This document shows positions 25,948 through 37,310 of a stretch of DNA of 64,000 nucleotides, in pieces; the first letter of the stretch is position 1; each line of letters begins with the position of its first letter. The translations under genes and the position numbers were made by a program. The notes under the pieces were generated by a model. That model saw only the letters and a program-made list of their open reading frames with translations. It made no database searches and was not told the DNA's origin. This stretch comes from Rhizophagus irregularis. Its lineage: Eukaryota; Glomeromycota; Glomeromycetes; Glomerales; Glomeraceae. Where the stretch lies: positions 1,389,001 through 1,453,000 of the forward strand of contig NC_089433.1 in NCBI RefSeq assembly GCF_026210795.1. The letters are read 5' to 3'.

Positions 25948-26883
25948 AATTTCCAGTCTGTGCTTTTGCCTCTACATTAAAAATTTTAGGTTAATAATAT
26001 TAAAGTAATTAAATAAATGTTAGCTATAAAGTATTTGTATAAGAAAAAACTCACTTCATAAGTAACTTTAATACTAACGTGAATTATAAAAAAAAATAAT
26101 TATATAAGATAATCGATGATTCTTGATTACGGGAAAGTCCAACTTGTTGAATATAGAATATATAAAATTTTTAGACGTCGCACATTGTGCGCTCGCCCAA
26201 ATCAGATGGTTTGATCAGCCAAAATTTGCTTCAAAATCGGATTGGATCTCAATTCGATCTCAGTCAAACTCCTCATAATTAGATGAAATGTTCACGTGAT
26301 TAGAAAATGATTTTCGTGGAGAAACGCTGCGAAGCAGTTCGGATAATATTTTAATATCCCTATCCAATAGCTGTGTTAGTCCAAGATCATGCTTCACATA
26401 TATAAGAATATACCTTTTTTATTATAGTAACCAGACTAACCAGACTATAAAATTTAATATTTATATTCATATGATATTTTATAATCTAAACCATGTAAAT
26501 ACATCAGAAATATTAAAGATGTTTACGCAATAAATAATTTATTTTTATCTTAGTCTAAAAAATGATCCTATTTGCTGCATAGTAAATATCGTGAATTTTA
26601 AGCCATAATATTTACAAAATTTAGTTTAAATTTTTCTTTTTATAAATCAAAAAAATAATACATGCGAAATGACGAACGCGTTATTCTCTATGGCTTAAAG
26701 AACAAAGACAATAATATAATCATTGTATAATTAATATTCTTCAAATAGTAATAAGTTGGAAATTAAATATTAATCTCTTATGTACAGTAGTATTATTGCT
26801 CGATTATTTTTTTATATTATTGATACTTTACATGATCGCTGGATTCCTCGAAACGGATGTATTTTTCACGATTACACCTGAAT
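25948..26883. promoter_or_regulatory. RICTOR upstream region
   Basis: AT-rich spacer 5' of the RICTOR start. It contains a GC-richer patch at about 26170-26360, including CGCACATTGTGCG, a small palindrome. No TATA box or known operator was recognised with confidence. Confidence 0.35.
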
Positions 26884-27135
26884 TTACAATGGGCGTAACC
26901 AAAAGGCATAACGTGGATTAGCTTCGGCTGCGATTATTGTGGAACCATTTGAAAATTTAAGAAGCGGCTTCCTGAATTCTTGAATAATAAGCTTCCATTT
27001 CTGGTCCTAGCTCGTCTGTTTCATTCCCGTAAAAGAATCATATTACAGAATTATGCATGCTAATTATTATAAAAGGTTAACTTAAACCTTAAAAATGATT
27101 TGTCAGCCGATCTGGTGCATTTAGATTTGTACAAG
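26884..27135 (-). pseudogene. Damaged small gene between RICTOR and PDAT, family unknown
   Basis: Three consecutive minus-strand stretches look strongly coding but lie in different frames: LNAPDRLTNHF followed by TAA (about 27135-27090), GNETDELGPEMEAYYSR onward (about 27030-26960), and KFSNGSTIIAAEANPRYAFW ending at stop 26884-26886. The last two overlap in different frames, so a single-base shift near 26960 would join them. No normal intron rescues all joins. The composition resembles a conserved small protein, but I do not recognise the family. It is either a recent pseudogene or a sequence with assembly indels. Confidence 0.45.
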
Positions 27136-27286
27136 AATTTTATATAAAATAAAGTTCAAAAAAAAAAGAAAGAAAAATTTTCTCGACTTTTGTTTTAATT
27201 AAAAAGAATGAAACCCCAGAAAATATAGCATATAACAATAAAGGCTTTAAATTATTTAAATTGTAACCACTGAAAGTTAAAATATC
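27136..27286. promoter_or_regulatory. Short region upstream of the acyltransferase
   Basis: About 150 bp separate the damaged minus-strand gene from the plus-strand acyltransferase start, so the two would be divergently transcribed from a shared promoter region. No specific box was identified. Confidence 0.35.
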
Positions 27287-30048
27287 ATGAGCAGACGTAG
27301 ACAGCGCAGGAAGCGACATGATGACTCAACAAGTGATACTGGAACTGATGTAACTGATATAGCCGATTTAGCAATCACTACGTCAAGGAACGATTCATCT
27401 AGACGATCATCCGAATCTTCGCGTAGACGTAAAAATAACAGCACTCCTGAAGCTATCGAAGAAATTGTGAATGAGACATTTTTCCTAAAACATGAACAAA
27501 ATAGACCTTTTCTTACTAAAAAACGAGTAGTTTTTACTGCGGGTATCATTTTTGGGCTTACAATTGCGTGGTTAATGGGGCAAAGAACAACCGAAATTTC
27601 CAATTATATCTCACTTGCTTTTTCGGATTTGGATTTTGCTAGCATATTACCAGCAAATATTCTTGTTGATGAACTTTTGGGCAATATTACTATGTTTCTC
27701 AAACCGAATATTACGCTTTTGGAAGATAAAGAATTTTATCCTGCTCTGGACATGCTTGAGAGAGGAGTGAAATCACATTTTCCAGTTGTTTTGGTTCCGG
27801 GAATTGTCTCAACCGTAAGCAATTTAATATTAATAAAATATTATTATTATAAATTTTGATTTCATTTTATAATAACTAGGGATTAGAAAGTTGGAGTACG
27901 TCAAATTGTTCACGGCCATATTTTCGGAAACGAATGTGGGGAACAACCAGTACGTTAAGTCATTAATAAATCATGAGTTATGATCCTATAATTATAAATT
28001 TATTATTTTTATTATTATTTTAATATAGCAATGTTTCGCGCCGTGTTATTGGATAAGGAATGTTGGATAGAAACCATGAGACTTGATCCCGACACCGGTT
28101 TAGATCCACCAAATTTTAAATTGCGATCTGCACAAGGTTTGATATTTAAATTGTCAAACGCAAAAGTCTATTTACTAGAATATGATTTATTTGTTTATTT
28201 TATTTATTTATTTCAAAGGTCTTGATGCAGCTGATTATTTGTTCCCTGGGTAAGAATATATCTGGTTATTTTTTATTTTTTATTTTTTTATTTTTTTCAT
28301 CTAAAATTTAATTCAACCATTATTCATTTCATCATAGATATTGGGTGTGGGGTAAATTTATTTATTATTATTTTTTTTTTATAATTGTCATCCTCATCTT
28401 TTTCACCCATACATCTATTAGGTAAATTGATACAAAATTTTGCAGCAATTGGTTATGATAATAATAATATGCATCTTGCTGCTTATGATTGGAGACTCTC
28501 ATTCTATAATCTTGAGGTTAGAGATCAGTATTTTTCTAAGCTTAAAGCGACTCTTGAACTTGCTAAAAAAGTTGATGGAAAGAAAAGTGTGATAGTTAGT
28601 CATTCGATGGGTTTGTCATTAGGTTTTTTTTTTAATTATATAAGAAAATTAAATAAAAATAATATTAATTTCAAAAATTCTACAGGAGGATTGGTGACTC
28701 TTTATTTTTTTAAATGGGTTGAATCACCTACGGGAGGAAACGGAGGTCCAAATTGGGTGAATGATTATGTAGAAGCATTTGTGAATATAGGTGGACCATT
28801 GTTGGGCTTACCTAAAGCTTTGTCAGCATTACTTTCAGGTATTTCGTTGATAAAGTTTTCTGCCTCATGTTCATTTAATAAATATTGTATTTATAATATT
28901 TTAGGTGAAATGCGTGACACCGTTGAATTAGGAGCTTTTGGAATTTATGTACTTGAACGTTTTTTCTCAAAGTTAGAACGTGCAGACTTATTTCGTACTT
29001 GGGGAGGTCTTTCTTCGATGTTACCTAAAGGTGGGGAAGAAATTTGGGGAAATGAATTCCAGGCACCTGATGATAGTGATGATACACAAGGAACTTACGG
29101 TTCCATGTTAACAATGCGATCATTAATTAAAAAGAAAGAGAATCCCAGTGAATCTAGCGATATAGTAAAAGTAAGAAACCACACATGTAAATCTGGTGTA
29201 CATTTTTTACAAAAGCATACGCCAAATAGATTTAGTGAAATGTTAACAAGAAATTATAGTTTTGGAGTAGTCACTGATGAAGAACAAATGCAAGAGATAA
29301 AAGAAGATCGTACCAAATGGACAAATGTGTTGGAATCTCAGTTACCTAATGCGCCTGATATGAAAATATATTGCTTATACGGATATGGGAAAGAAACTGA
29401 AAGAAAATATTATTATGCACGTGAACAGCTGGAGGACGAAGATGATGATGATGATGATGATGTTGAAGATGAAAATCAAGAAAAGCGTAAACGCTTCAGG
29501 GATAAACTTGGAGGATTTTTAAGAAATGTATTTATTGATAGTTCAGTAAGTTCTGATAAGGATCCTAAGATAAAAAGTGGTGTACATAATGGAGAAGGGT
29601 TAGTGCATTATATTATTTAATCTATTTAAGGTTTAAATATTAAGTTTGAATAACATTATTTCTTTAAATAAAAAAATATATATAGAGATGGTACAGTACC
29701 ATTACTTTCTTTAGGATACATGTGTGTTAAAGGATGGAAAAATCCCTTATATAATCCAGCAGGAATTAAAGTCATTACACGAGAATTTCAACATCAGGTA
29801 GGACCACCTTTGGATTTGCGTGGTGGAGAAAATACAGCAGATCATGTTGATATACTTGGAAATTATGAACTCACGGTAAAAAAAAAAATTCTTTTATGTT
29901 GGTATCTGTTATTTAGTAACTATCATTATTAATTTCCAAAAATTGTTAATAGAAGGACATATTGAAAATTGCATCTGGAAGTGTTAACGATCTCGAAGAT
30001 CGTATAACTTCTGCTATTCGAGAATTTGCGGCTAAAGTTAAATTATAA
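27287..30048 (+). CDS. Phospholipid:diacylglycerol acyltransferase (Lro1/PDAT family)
   Basis: Makes triacylglycerol by moving an acyl chain from a phospholipid to diacylglycerol at the ER; LCAT-fold enzyme. Ten exons in consistent phase: 27287-27814, 27880-27949, 28029-28136, 28219-28249, 28338-28351, 28422-28610, 28686-28838, 28905-29598, 29686-29875 and 29953 (or 29956)-30048, giving about 690 residues (yeast Lro1 has 661). An Arg/Ser-rich cytosolic N-terminus is followed by one membrane anchor at 81-98. The catalytic triad is inferred as Ser312 in HSMGG, Asp597 in DGTVPLLSLGYM and His649 in ADHVDILGN. WRLSFYNLEVRDQYF and RTWGGLSSMLPKGG are family hallmarks. A run of seven Asp residues followed by a Lys/Arg-rich segment forms a lineage-specific insertion before the Asp motif. 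Exon 5 is only 14 nt. The introns at 28611-28685 and 28839-28904 lack stops in frame, so an uninterrupted reading would wrongly include them. Confidence 0.95.
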
Positions 30049-30557
30049 AAGAAAATATATCCATATGTTCTGCTGATTGAAAAAACGCCACTGTGGATAT
30101 CTAGACAATAATAGAAAAATCTATCGGTGTATACATAGGTATTGATATTGATAATGTTATAACACTTGGCAAATATTTCAATATTTAAAAATATATTTAT
30201 TTTTTATGAAATGATGATACCATTAATAGTAAAAAGTACATAATATTTTTCAAAGTATATTACGTCTAATTATTAGATTACACCTATTTTTTCTAAAATT
30301 TACTTTCTATTTAATACCTTTAAAAATTACAATGAATAAATAGTGTATTGAACTTCCATCTATAAATGATTGAAATATTGTCTTGAATATATTGAGTACC
30401 AGCGTCAGTATTTTGATTAAAGTATTTGGATTTAAATACTTTTTTTTTTGATAGAACTCCTTAATTCTTCAGAACGGGCTGTTTTGTAATTATAAAAATC
30501 TTTATTTAAAAAAAAATCAATAAATAGGAGGATATTTGTTTGCAAAACAAAAGAAAA
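30049..30557. other. Convergent 3' spacer
   Basis: AT-rich DNA between the tail-to-tail acyltransferase and HMG-box genes. It should carry both 3' ends; no other feature is visible. Confidence 0.5.
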
Positions 30558-30950
30558 TCATTGTTTTTGAGTATCTTTAGCCTCAGCCTTTTGATTTAAA
30601 CAACAAAATGCGGGCATTGAAGCAGATTGATCCCATGGTTTCAGCTTCGTATAGACCTCCTTATATGCTATAGTCATCAAGTTTGATAGAGCAGAATAAA
30701 CCATTCTTTTTTCAGATGGTTCAGAATCCCACATTTGTGATAAAGTTTTAGAATTTTCACCTGGTCGGTTTATGATCACGGAAGAATGATCTTTACAATA
30801 TAACATAAAAGAGTTTGGGGGTGTACGATTTGATGATGGTTTTAGAAGGTCTTTAAGAGGTAAATTAGTTTTAAGGATTATACCATGTTCTTCGATCATT
30901 TTATTTAAATTTTCGTCGATGGACTTCAATAATTCTGCTGATCGAGACAT
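30558..30950 (-). CDS. HMG-box protein, probable MATA-HMG type
   Basis: Single-exon 130-residue protein. The HMG box spans about residues 40-105 and opens with RTPPNSFMLYCKDH, followed by SQMWDSEPSEKR and NLMTIAYKEVY. These match the PxSFxLY helix 1 start, central Trp and helix 3 pattern of MATA-HMG boxes, which bind DNA in the minor groove. This subfamily is known to be expanded in Rhizophagus; whether this copy affects mating-type-like control cannot be judged here. The frame extends 17 codons upstream, but the ATG at 30950 gives a conventional N-terminus (MSRSAELL) and the upstream part is AT-rich and hydrophobic. Several non-canonical positions leave DNA-binding ability open. Confidence 0.8.
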   Translation of the reverse strand: MSRSAELLKSIDENLNKMIEEHGIILKTNLPLKDLLKPSSNRTPPNSFMLYCKDHSSVIINRPGENSKTLSQMWDSEPSEKRMVYSALSNLMTIAYKEVYTKLKPWDQSASMPAFCCLNQKAEAKDTQKQ

Positions 30951-31001
30951 TTTGTAATAATGAAGATATTTTATGGTAAAGATATTTAAAAGATTAACCA
31001 C

Positions 31002-32600
31002 TAGAAATGATGTTTAAATGTTAAATAATATTTTAATCTTTTATCGTGAAAAAAAAAGGTCTAAAATATCGTCATTTTATAGGAATTTCGTAACGCGTTG
31101 AACATAATATGTAAATTTATTCATGAATGTTGTGTTTCAAATGGGAACAATGTTTGTTTTAAAACTTTAAATCTTTTAATTTCCAAGCTTGATCGGTTAG
31201 TAAAAGTTGGGTAATTGTCTCGAAACGTTATTTCACATCGCAATGAAACACCGTTTGAACTTTATAAAAAAAGAAAATGAATATTTTAAAAAAGGAAATA
31301 ATAAACCTCATTAAGAAACATTGTTAAGGATATTAGTATTGAGTAGATACGAAAATTTTTTTAATTATTAAAAATCCGATAATTCGCTATAATAAAATGT
31401 TTAATTATTTATCGAATTCTGATTGTAATTTATTCAAATTTGGATTGAATTAAGTGAGATGAAACAATTAGAGTATGAAATGATTTACAAATTTGGACTC
31501 AACAAGCATGTGTAACATAATCAGGATCGCGTTACGACCTTTTAAATTATATAATTGTTATAACTAATAAATTTGACTGTATCAAGTATAAAAAGAACAA
31601 TAACTTTAATTCTTGTGTAATACATCAATACAAGTTTTCAAACAACAAAGAGCATTGTGTACAAGGATGGGGGTTAATTAAAGATTTGTACAGTATTACT
31701 AATGTAAAATTTGCACAGATCCCGATAAATTCCTGCAAATTCCATGGGAATCCCATCACTAATTGTGCATTGATACCAAATCCGTGATGATTCATTCAGC
31801 TTAAAAAGGATTTATAAATGTTTATAAATTTGGTATTTCTTACACCATTCAATCCGCTTTGTAAAGATTCTTATCAACTTCTTTTGTTCTACTTTTTTGA
31901 CCCTTTATCTAATTTATAAATAATAATTTAATTTTGATGTCTTGGCAACTTTTGTGCTCAGTCATTTGAAAGGTTTCAATTAAGTGCAACAAGCGTGTAT
32001 AGAGATTTCCGATTTTTTAAAAATTTTTTTATTTCGCTATGGATCATGGGCTTAAATAATGCCACAAATCATTAAGTTACAAATACTTTAACAATAACGA
32101 TAAAGAGAGAAGAAAATTCAAAAAATGTTGACAATGATCGTGGTCTAATGCGAAAAAGTACCAGACATTCCGGTATGAAAAAAAAATATCTCATTTATTT
32201 TTTCTTTTTTGCAGGTAGCCATTTGAATCTCCAGAGAATCTCTATTTGTTCCAGTTTTTAAACAATTGCCCATTCATAATGTTTAGAAATTCACTATTTG
32301 ACATAGATATATAGATGACATCAGCAATGTTTATTCAATTTATTATACCATACAGTTATTATTATTAAAATTGTAATATTATGTTTTTTATTTTCTTTCG
32401 AAAATGATAGAATCACATATATTCTGAGTAATATGACTATACAAAAGATATGTTGACTATAATACTAAATAGAAGGTATTCTTATATAGGGATGGAAACA
32501 ACCATATTATGAATTTTGATTACATTTGCTAAAACATAAAATATAATAAATATTGTTAATTGTATGTTAGAGTATCCAACATTCGCATATATTTAGTTCG
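31002..32600. other. Intergenic DNA without a supported gene
   Basis: AT-rich, no coding stretch recognised. It separates the HMG-box gene from a kinase fragment. Confidence 0.5.
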
Positions 32601-32623
32601 TTTTTCACCGATTCTTCAAAAGA

Positions 32624-32919
32624 AAAATGTCATTCTCGAGATATGAAGCCGGAAAACATATTATTATCAGGTGATGATAAAAATTTCGGATTTCGGATGG
32701 GCAATCAATACACCAGACGCAAGCCAGATACGTAGGACATTCTGTGGTACGCTTAATTACTTACCACATGAAATGATCAAAGACTTGGGTTATGAAAGAA
32801 TAGATTTGTGGGCGCTTGGAGTGTTGTGTTGTGAATTTTTTGTCGGGGAGCCTCCTTTTATGGTTAAAGACCATGGGAGAAATTGGTCTTGTCGGTTTTT
32901 TATGTATATTTATCGGTGA
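32624..32919 (+). pseudogene. Aurora-like Ser/Thr kinase fragment
   Basis: Only part of a kinase C-lobe is present. The catalytic-loop segment reads CHSRDMKPENILLSG and appears to lack residues of the usual CHSxxVIHRD sequence. After a +1 shift near 32670 the frame continues KISDFGWAINTP (DFG motif, with the DFGW form typical of Aurora kinases), then FCGTLNYLPHEMI and IDLWALGVLCCEFFVGEPPF. The N-lobe with the P-loop and the ATP-site Lys is absent, as is everything after the F helix. The deletion, the frameshift and the missing halves mark this as a pseudogene fragment, probably copied from an Aurora/Ipl1-type gene elsewhere. Confidence 0.8.
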
Positions 32920-32956
32920 ATAATATCGAATAGGTTGAGCGTGATGGCTACATACA

Positions 32957-33548
32957 TCAGGGGAACCAGTAGGAAGTGGCTGCGCTTAAATTCACGCATC
33001 TTTTCCATTTCTCTTTTTCTTGACGAATCCTTTCTTTAATTTCTTGTGATTTCCTCTTGGAAATTTCCTCACCAAGTAAACTAAACATTGGTAATTCGAT
33101 TAACCGGTGTTCAATCACCGGTCTATTTGGTTCTTTATAATCGGGTACGGGATTAGCTTTAATGACATGTGGTGGTGAAGGACTCTTCGTTCTTGGTGGC
33201 TTAGGTTTCGTTATGGCCGGTGAATATGGTTCAGTCAGCTTTGGCTTTTGTACTTTTGGCTTTGGCACTATTGGTACGAACACACGTTTCTAATAGACGA
33301 GATATATTATTATTATAAACGTGTTAAAGTAATAATATGATAAATATGATAATAATTACTTGTATTCCACCACTCTTTTTAGCTAAATAATTTTTAGTTT
33401 GTGGAGTACTTGACGCTACCGACATGACCCGAGTCACCCGACTAACATCTTCCATATATTCAAACTTTTCGGCCACTTCAGGTTTGTCGTACACCTCTCT
33501 AAGTGCATTCCCCTTGGGACCATAGTAAAAAAATAGTAGAATGTACAC
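32957..33548 (-). CDS. Unassigned Pro/Lys-rich protein, 5' part unresolved
   Basis: Two exons are supported. The upstream one ends at 33360 with KKSGGIQ before a GTAATT donor. The downstream one (32957-33289) follows a TATTAG acceptor, is in phase, and encodes VFVPIVPKPKVQKPKLTEP, then a Pro/Lys-rich stretch, a helical EEISKRKSQEIKERI segment and the stop. The upstream exon probably starts at or above 33510 (GNALREVYDKPEVAEKF); the true start codon was not found, so the 5' boundary here is only the limit of the open frame. I recognise no domain. It may be a truncated gene, given the neighbouring kinase fragment. Confidence 0.45.
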
Positions 33549-33940
33549 TTAGAGAGGGTGGGCATATATAGAGAGTAAAATATTAAGAGCTCTTATTACC
33601 AAAAATCAGTTCAACAAAGATTATTATTTTTTTTTTATTTGAAGAGTGGTTAACAAAGTTACAAAGTTAACAAAGATTATAAAGATTCTTAAAAAGGACT
33701 TGTTAATCGCACGCGTATGACGTAAGAATAAACAAGTTTTTAATTGGTCCGTTAATATATAATAAGCTGTGTAACAACACTCTTTTTGCCATAGATCACC
33801 TGATTTTTTCATTTCAGGGATGATTAATTTTGGCCGGAATCAAAGAACCATAAATTTCGTCCTAATTTATATTATATATACCTTATTACTGTAATAAACT
33901 CTTCTTAAACTTGTTAACACCACCAATCAAAAATTTTTAA

Positions 33941-34446
33941 TTCATGATCCGCCAGTGAACCATAAAATTTGACTATTAAAAGGCGGTGATAAGTTCATAT
34001 ATATTTTTATCAATAATTTAGAATCTGCGATTCTGGAGAAAAAATATGGGATAACTCGCCTTCTATTGGTCATAAAGACATAAAATCATTACCATTAGAT
34101 GCGTCTCAATGAGACGAATCCGATAAACCAAATTTTATTTTCATACGACCACTAGATGATGAGTTATCTTTAAAATTTTAAAATACTAAATTTTTCTTTT
34201 TTTTCAAATTCAAATTTTCAGCTCTTATGAAAGTGTCTTTTGGTGCTTAAAATTTTTACCAGTCTTTTATTATTAAGATAGCCAAATGGCATATTTTTAT
34301 GCCTATAATATTAGTTTTCATATAATATTTTAGTAATTTGTACCTTGCATTGGCGGAACTGTAGATTCTGTGCTATTAGTAAATATATATATAACTTTCA
34401 CCGGAATTTAATAGCCAAGTTTTATGGTTCACTGGCGGATCACGAA
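33941..34446. mobile_element. MITE with 80-bp inverted ends at TTAA target
   Basis: This 506-bp element has long terminal inverted repeats beginning TTCRTGATCCGCCAGTGAAC and matching, with scattered mismatches, for about 75-85 bp. It is flanked by TTAA on both sides (33937-33940 and 34447-34450), the piggyBac target tetranucleotide, although the TIR does not show the usual CCC start. No coding capacity. Confidence 0.8.
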
Positions 34447-35723
34447 TTAAATCACATAATAGGCAACAGGATTAGCAACCTTAATATAATAAAATTTTCC
34501 TTTTAGAGTAAATATTCCCACATGCTATTTGTTGCATAATATAAAGTGCAGAAATTTTAGTATTGGTATAAATAGGTAAATCAACCCATTCTGAATTCAA
34601 ATACTTAAATATTTCTTTTCAAATTAGGTGATTAGTATTGATTTACTTTATTATATCTAATATCAAGATGTAATAAACCAAATCCATATATCCTTCTGTT
34701 ATCTTTTAAATATATTTACAGTATATAATTTTGAGATATTTAGTTAGTTAATTTAAATTTTAAAGTAATTGCTACTGAACTCCTCATTTTTTTTTGTTTC
34801 ACTCAGAGTGAAATTAATGTCAATAGGTTCTGCAAAAGTTGTGAATCCTGTATTATTAGAACTTATATATTCATGGCTATAAACATGCTATAAATATTAT
34901 AATATCACTTCTTGAAAGAGATTTTAATAATCATTCATAATTGAACTGCAATTTTTACATTATTGACATTAATTTTTTTTTTTTTCTGTAAATTAATTGA
35001 GTCTCATTTACTATTAAAATTGAATTAGATTGCATTGATTTATCCACTCTTTTTAGCTTATACCAAAATTCTCTTCCATCGCTCTTTAAATATATTTTAA
35101 TTGATATCTGTTTTCCAAAATAATAAAATTTATATTACTCTATAATTTAAAAATTCAAATGCATTAGTTAAAATGTACTCCAAAATTTAAACTATTGTTT
35201 TTTCAAAGAAAGGAGATATTTATAAATAAAACTGAAATTAAATAACAAAGTCAAAATGATTAAAAAAAAAATTCTATGGTCAAAATATAAAACTGAAATA
35301 AATTATAATAGTCAAAATGAATTATGAGAATCAAAATGTATTACAAGAATTGAAATATCAATAAAAGCTAATAATACAGCAATAATAATTTACTTAATAA
35401 TTTACTTATTTTATCAATCAAATACTAATATTGCTTTCAAAATATAAATAATTTTATTTGCAAATAATTTTATAAAAAGAATTCTCAATATTTAATTTTA
35501 AATTTAATTATATTAATTAAATATTTTCACATTTCTTCTTTTTTACTACTTTAAATTGTTTCATATATATTATAAATTGTCTCATCAATATATTCTAAAA
35601 ATATTTAATCTTTTATAATTGAAATTGAACTATTAATTCCTATTAACCTATCTGATCTTTTCAAGTGTTTTTTTCAAATAGAGTGATTTTAGTACTTTTG
35701 TTAAATAAAATAAACCTTTAAAT

Positions 35724-35950
35724 AAAACTTGTTTACTTATAATAAAAGTTACCGTAAAAAATTGACCTTTTATTACTAATGATTTTTACTTTACTTTTTT
35801 CTTAAATTCTATTAATTAATTAGCTAAAAAGAAAAAAAATCATAATAATATAATATAAAATTTTCTTTTATAGTAAAATCTGCAAAGAATTTTATATATA
35901 ATTTTTACTTTAGATCTGAGAGTAATCTATCTTATAAATAAGCAGATCCT
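35724..35950. mobile_element. MITE copy, same family as 61561-61789, inverse orientation
   Basis: Aligns in reverse complement with the element at 61561-61789 over nearly its whole length. Shared words include TTCTTAAATTCTATTA, AATTAGCTAAAAAG and CTATCTTATAA, with terminal GTTTACTTATAATAAAAG matching GCTTACTTATAATAAAGG. It is more AT-rich and more diverged than its partner, and no clear target duplication is left. Confidence 0.7.
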
Positions 35951-36310
35951 CTTACTTAAATATTAATTTTTATTAAATTTTTATAAAGTAATTAATATTT
36001 TTTACAATAGTATATTTAATTCTAAATATTAATAATTTTTATTTAATTATTTATTAAAATTAAATTTAATAAAGTAATAAGAATTATTTTCAAATATATT
36101 TATTGTAAAATAATAAATTAAAAAGAAATATCAGTTTTTTTTTTAATTTTTTTTTTAAAAAAAATAAATGTATTGTGCTAATTAAAATTCAGATATTATA
36201 AAATTACATGAAAGTAAAATTTTTTTTGTAATAATATTAAAGTAAATTAAATCAGTTTAATAAATTATATGACTAATATTAAAACTGATCAAAAAATATT
36301 AATCTAATAT

Positions 36311-36698
36311 AGTGATACCTGGCTAAACTCTTTTTGCCAAAAATTTCGGTTTAAATGTAACTAGTTTCGGTTTCGTCATTGACTAAACTATATAGTAATA
36401 ATTTTTAAGTTTAAATTTTAATTATATAAAATTATAGTTTTATTATAAAAATATATGAAATTATATTATACATATAATAGTTTTATAAATTTCTTTAAAA
36501 AACATTATATTTTAATATAAATTTATTATTTTTTTTTTTATAAGTAATTATTATAATTAAAAATCCATGGAAATCTATAAAAAATCCATGGAAATACTAT
36601 GGAATATTGAATTTCGGCATTTCGTCCTTTAATTTTAAATGTCTAAACTATTTCGGTTTAGTCAAATGACTAAATATTTCAGTTTCGCCCAGGATCTC
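36311..36698. mobile_element. MITE with 11-bp target duplication, MULE-like
   Basis: The flanks carry a perfect direct repeat TAATCTAATAT at 36300-36310 and 36699-36709. Element ends are imperfect inverted repeats (left AGTGATACCTGGCTAAACT; right in reverse complement GAGATCCTGGGCGAAACT). An 11-bp duplication is within the range of Mutator-like elements. The interior holds repeated ATCCATGGAAAT words and CG-containing TTTCGGTTT motifs that contrast with the CpG-poor surroundings. Confidence 0.65.
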
Positions 36699-37124
36699 TA
36701 ATCTAATATATTGTTAAAACTTAATATTAAATATATTATATAATATATAATGGCAAAATATTAAAAGTTTAGACAGTTTTAATATTTGTATTTTAAAGTA
36801 ATTTTGCAAAACTAATTTTAATAGGTTTGCATATATTCTGTAAAATCCTTTAATTTTAATAAGTAATTTTAGGTAATACTAAAGTTGTTTATTTAAATTT
36901 TTCTAAAATCTTACAATTAGTTTTTTCAAAATTGCTTTCTATAAGCCATTTCAAGTTATTCAAGCCTTGTTTAAAAAGATCTAAAGCTCTAAACTTTGCA
37001 AATCTCATTAAGCCTTATTAATTAATTAATTATAATCTTAGCTAATAGAATTTGGTAAAAATTTATAAAGGTTTGCCTTTTTGGATAAAGTTTACTTAGT
37101 TTGAAATGGCTCATAAAGAGCACT

Positions 37125-37310
37125 AAATTAATTTTGGTAAAATTTTAGCAGTTTCAACATTTATAATAAGTTTTATTAGGTTTTACTTTTCTCTAAAGTT
37201 TCGTTAATTTTTTAATAAGATTTTTATATAATTTTAGTAAAGTTTTGATATTTTAGCATTTCACCAACTTGCCAAATCCTTTAATTTCTCTAGTAACCTT
37301 AGATAATACA
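37125..37310. mobile_element. Diverged copy of the 61229-61471 MITE, inverse orientation
   Basis: Shares CATTTATAATAAGTTT, CTAAAGTTTCG, GCATTTC and the terminal AGTAACCTTAG pattern with the reverse complement of the element at 61229-61471. Most CG positions there are TG/CA or TA here. The outer boundary on the left is uncertain. Confidence 0.5.

Noticed and set aside
27815-27879. Open frame running past exon 1 of the acyltransferase into the first intron
   Set aside because: A GTAAGC donor and TAG acceptor restore the conserved LCAT-family sequence; the read-through peptide is Tyr-rich intron sequence.
28611-28685. Apparent in-frame insertion after the HSMG motif
   Set aside because: GTTTGT..ACAG borders remove it and give the expected HSMGGL serine motif, so it is an intron without stops.
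30951-31001. 17-codon upstream extension of the HMG-box protein
   Set aside because: The extension is AT-rich and hydrophobic with no conservation expected; the internal ATG gives a normal N-terminus.
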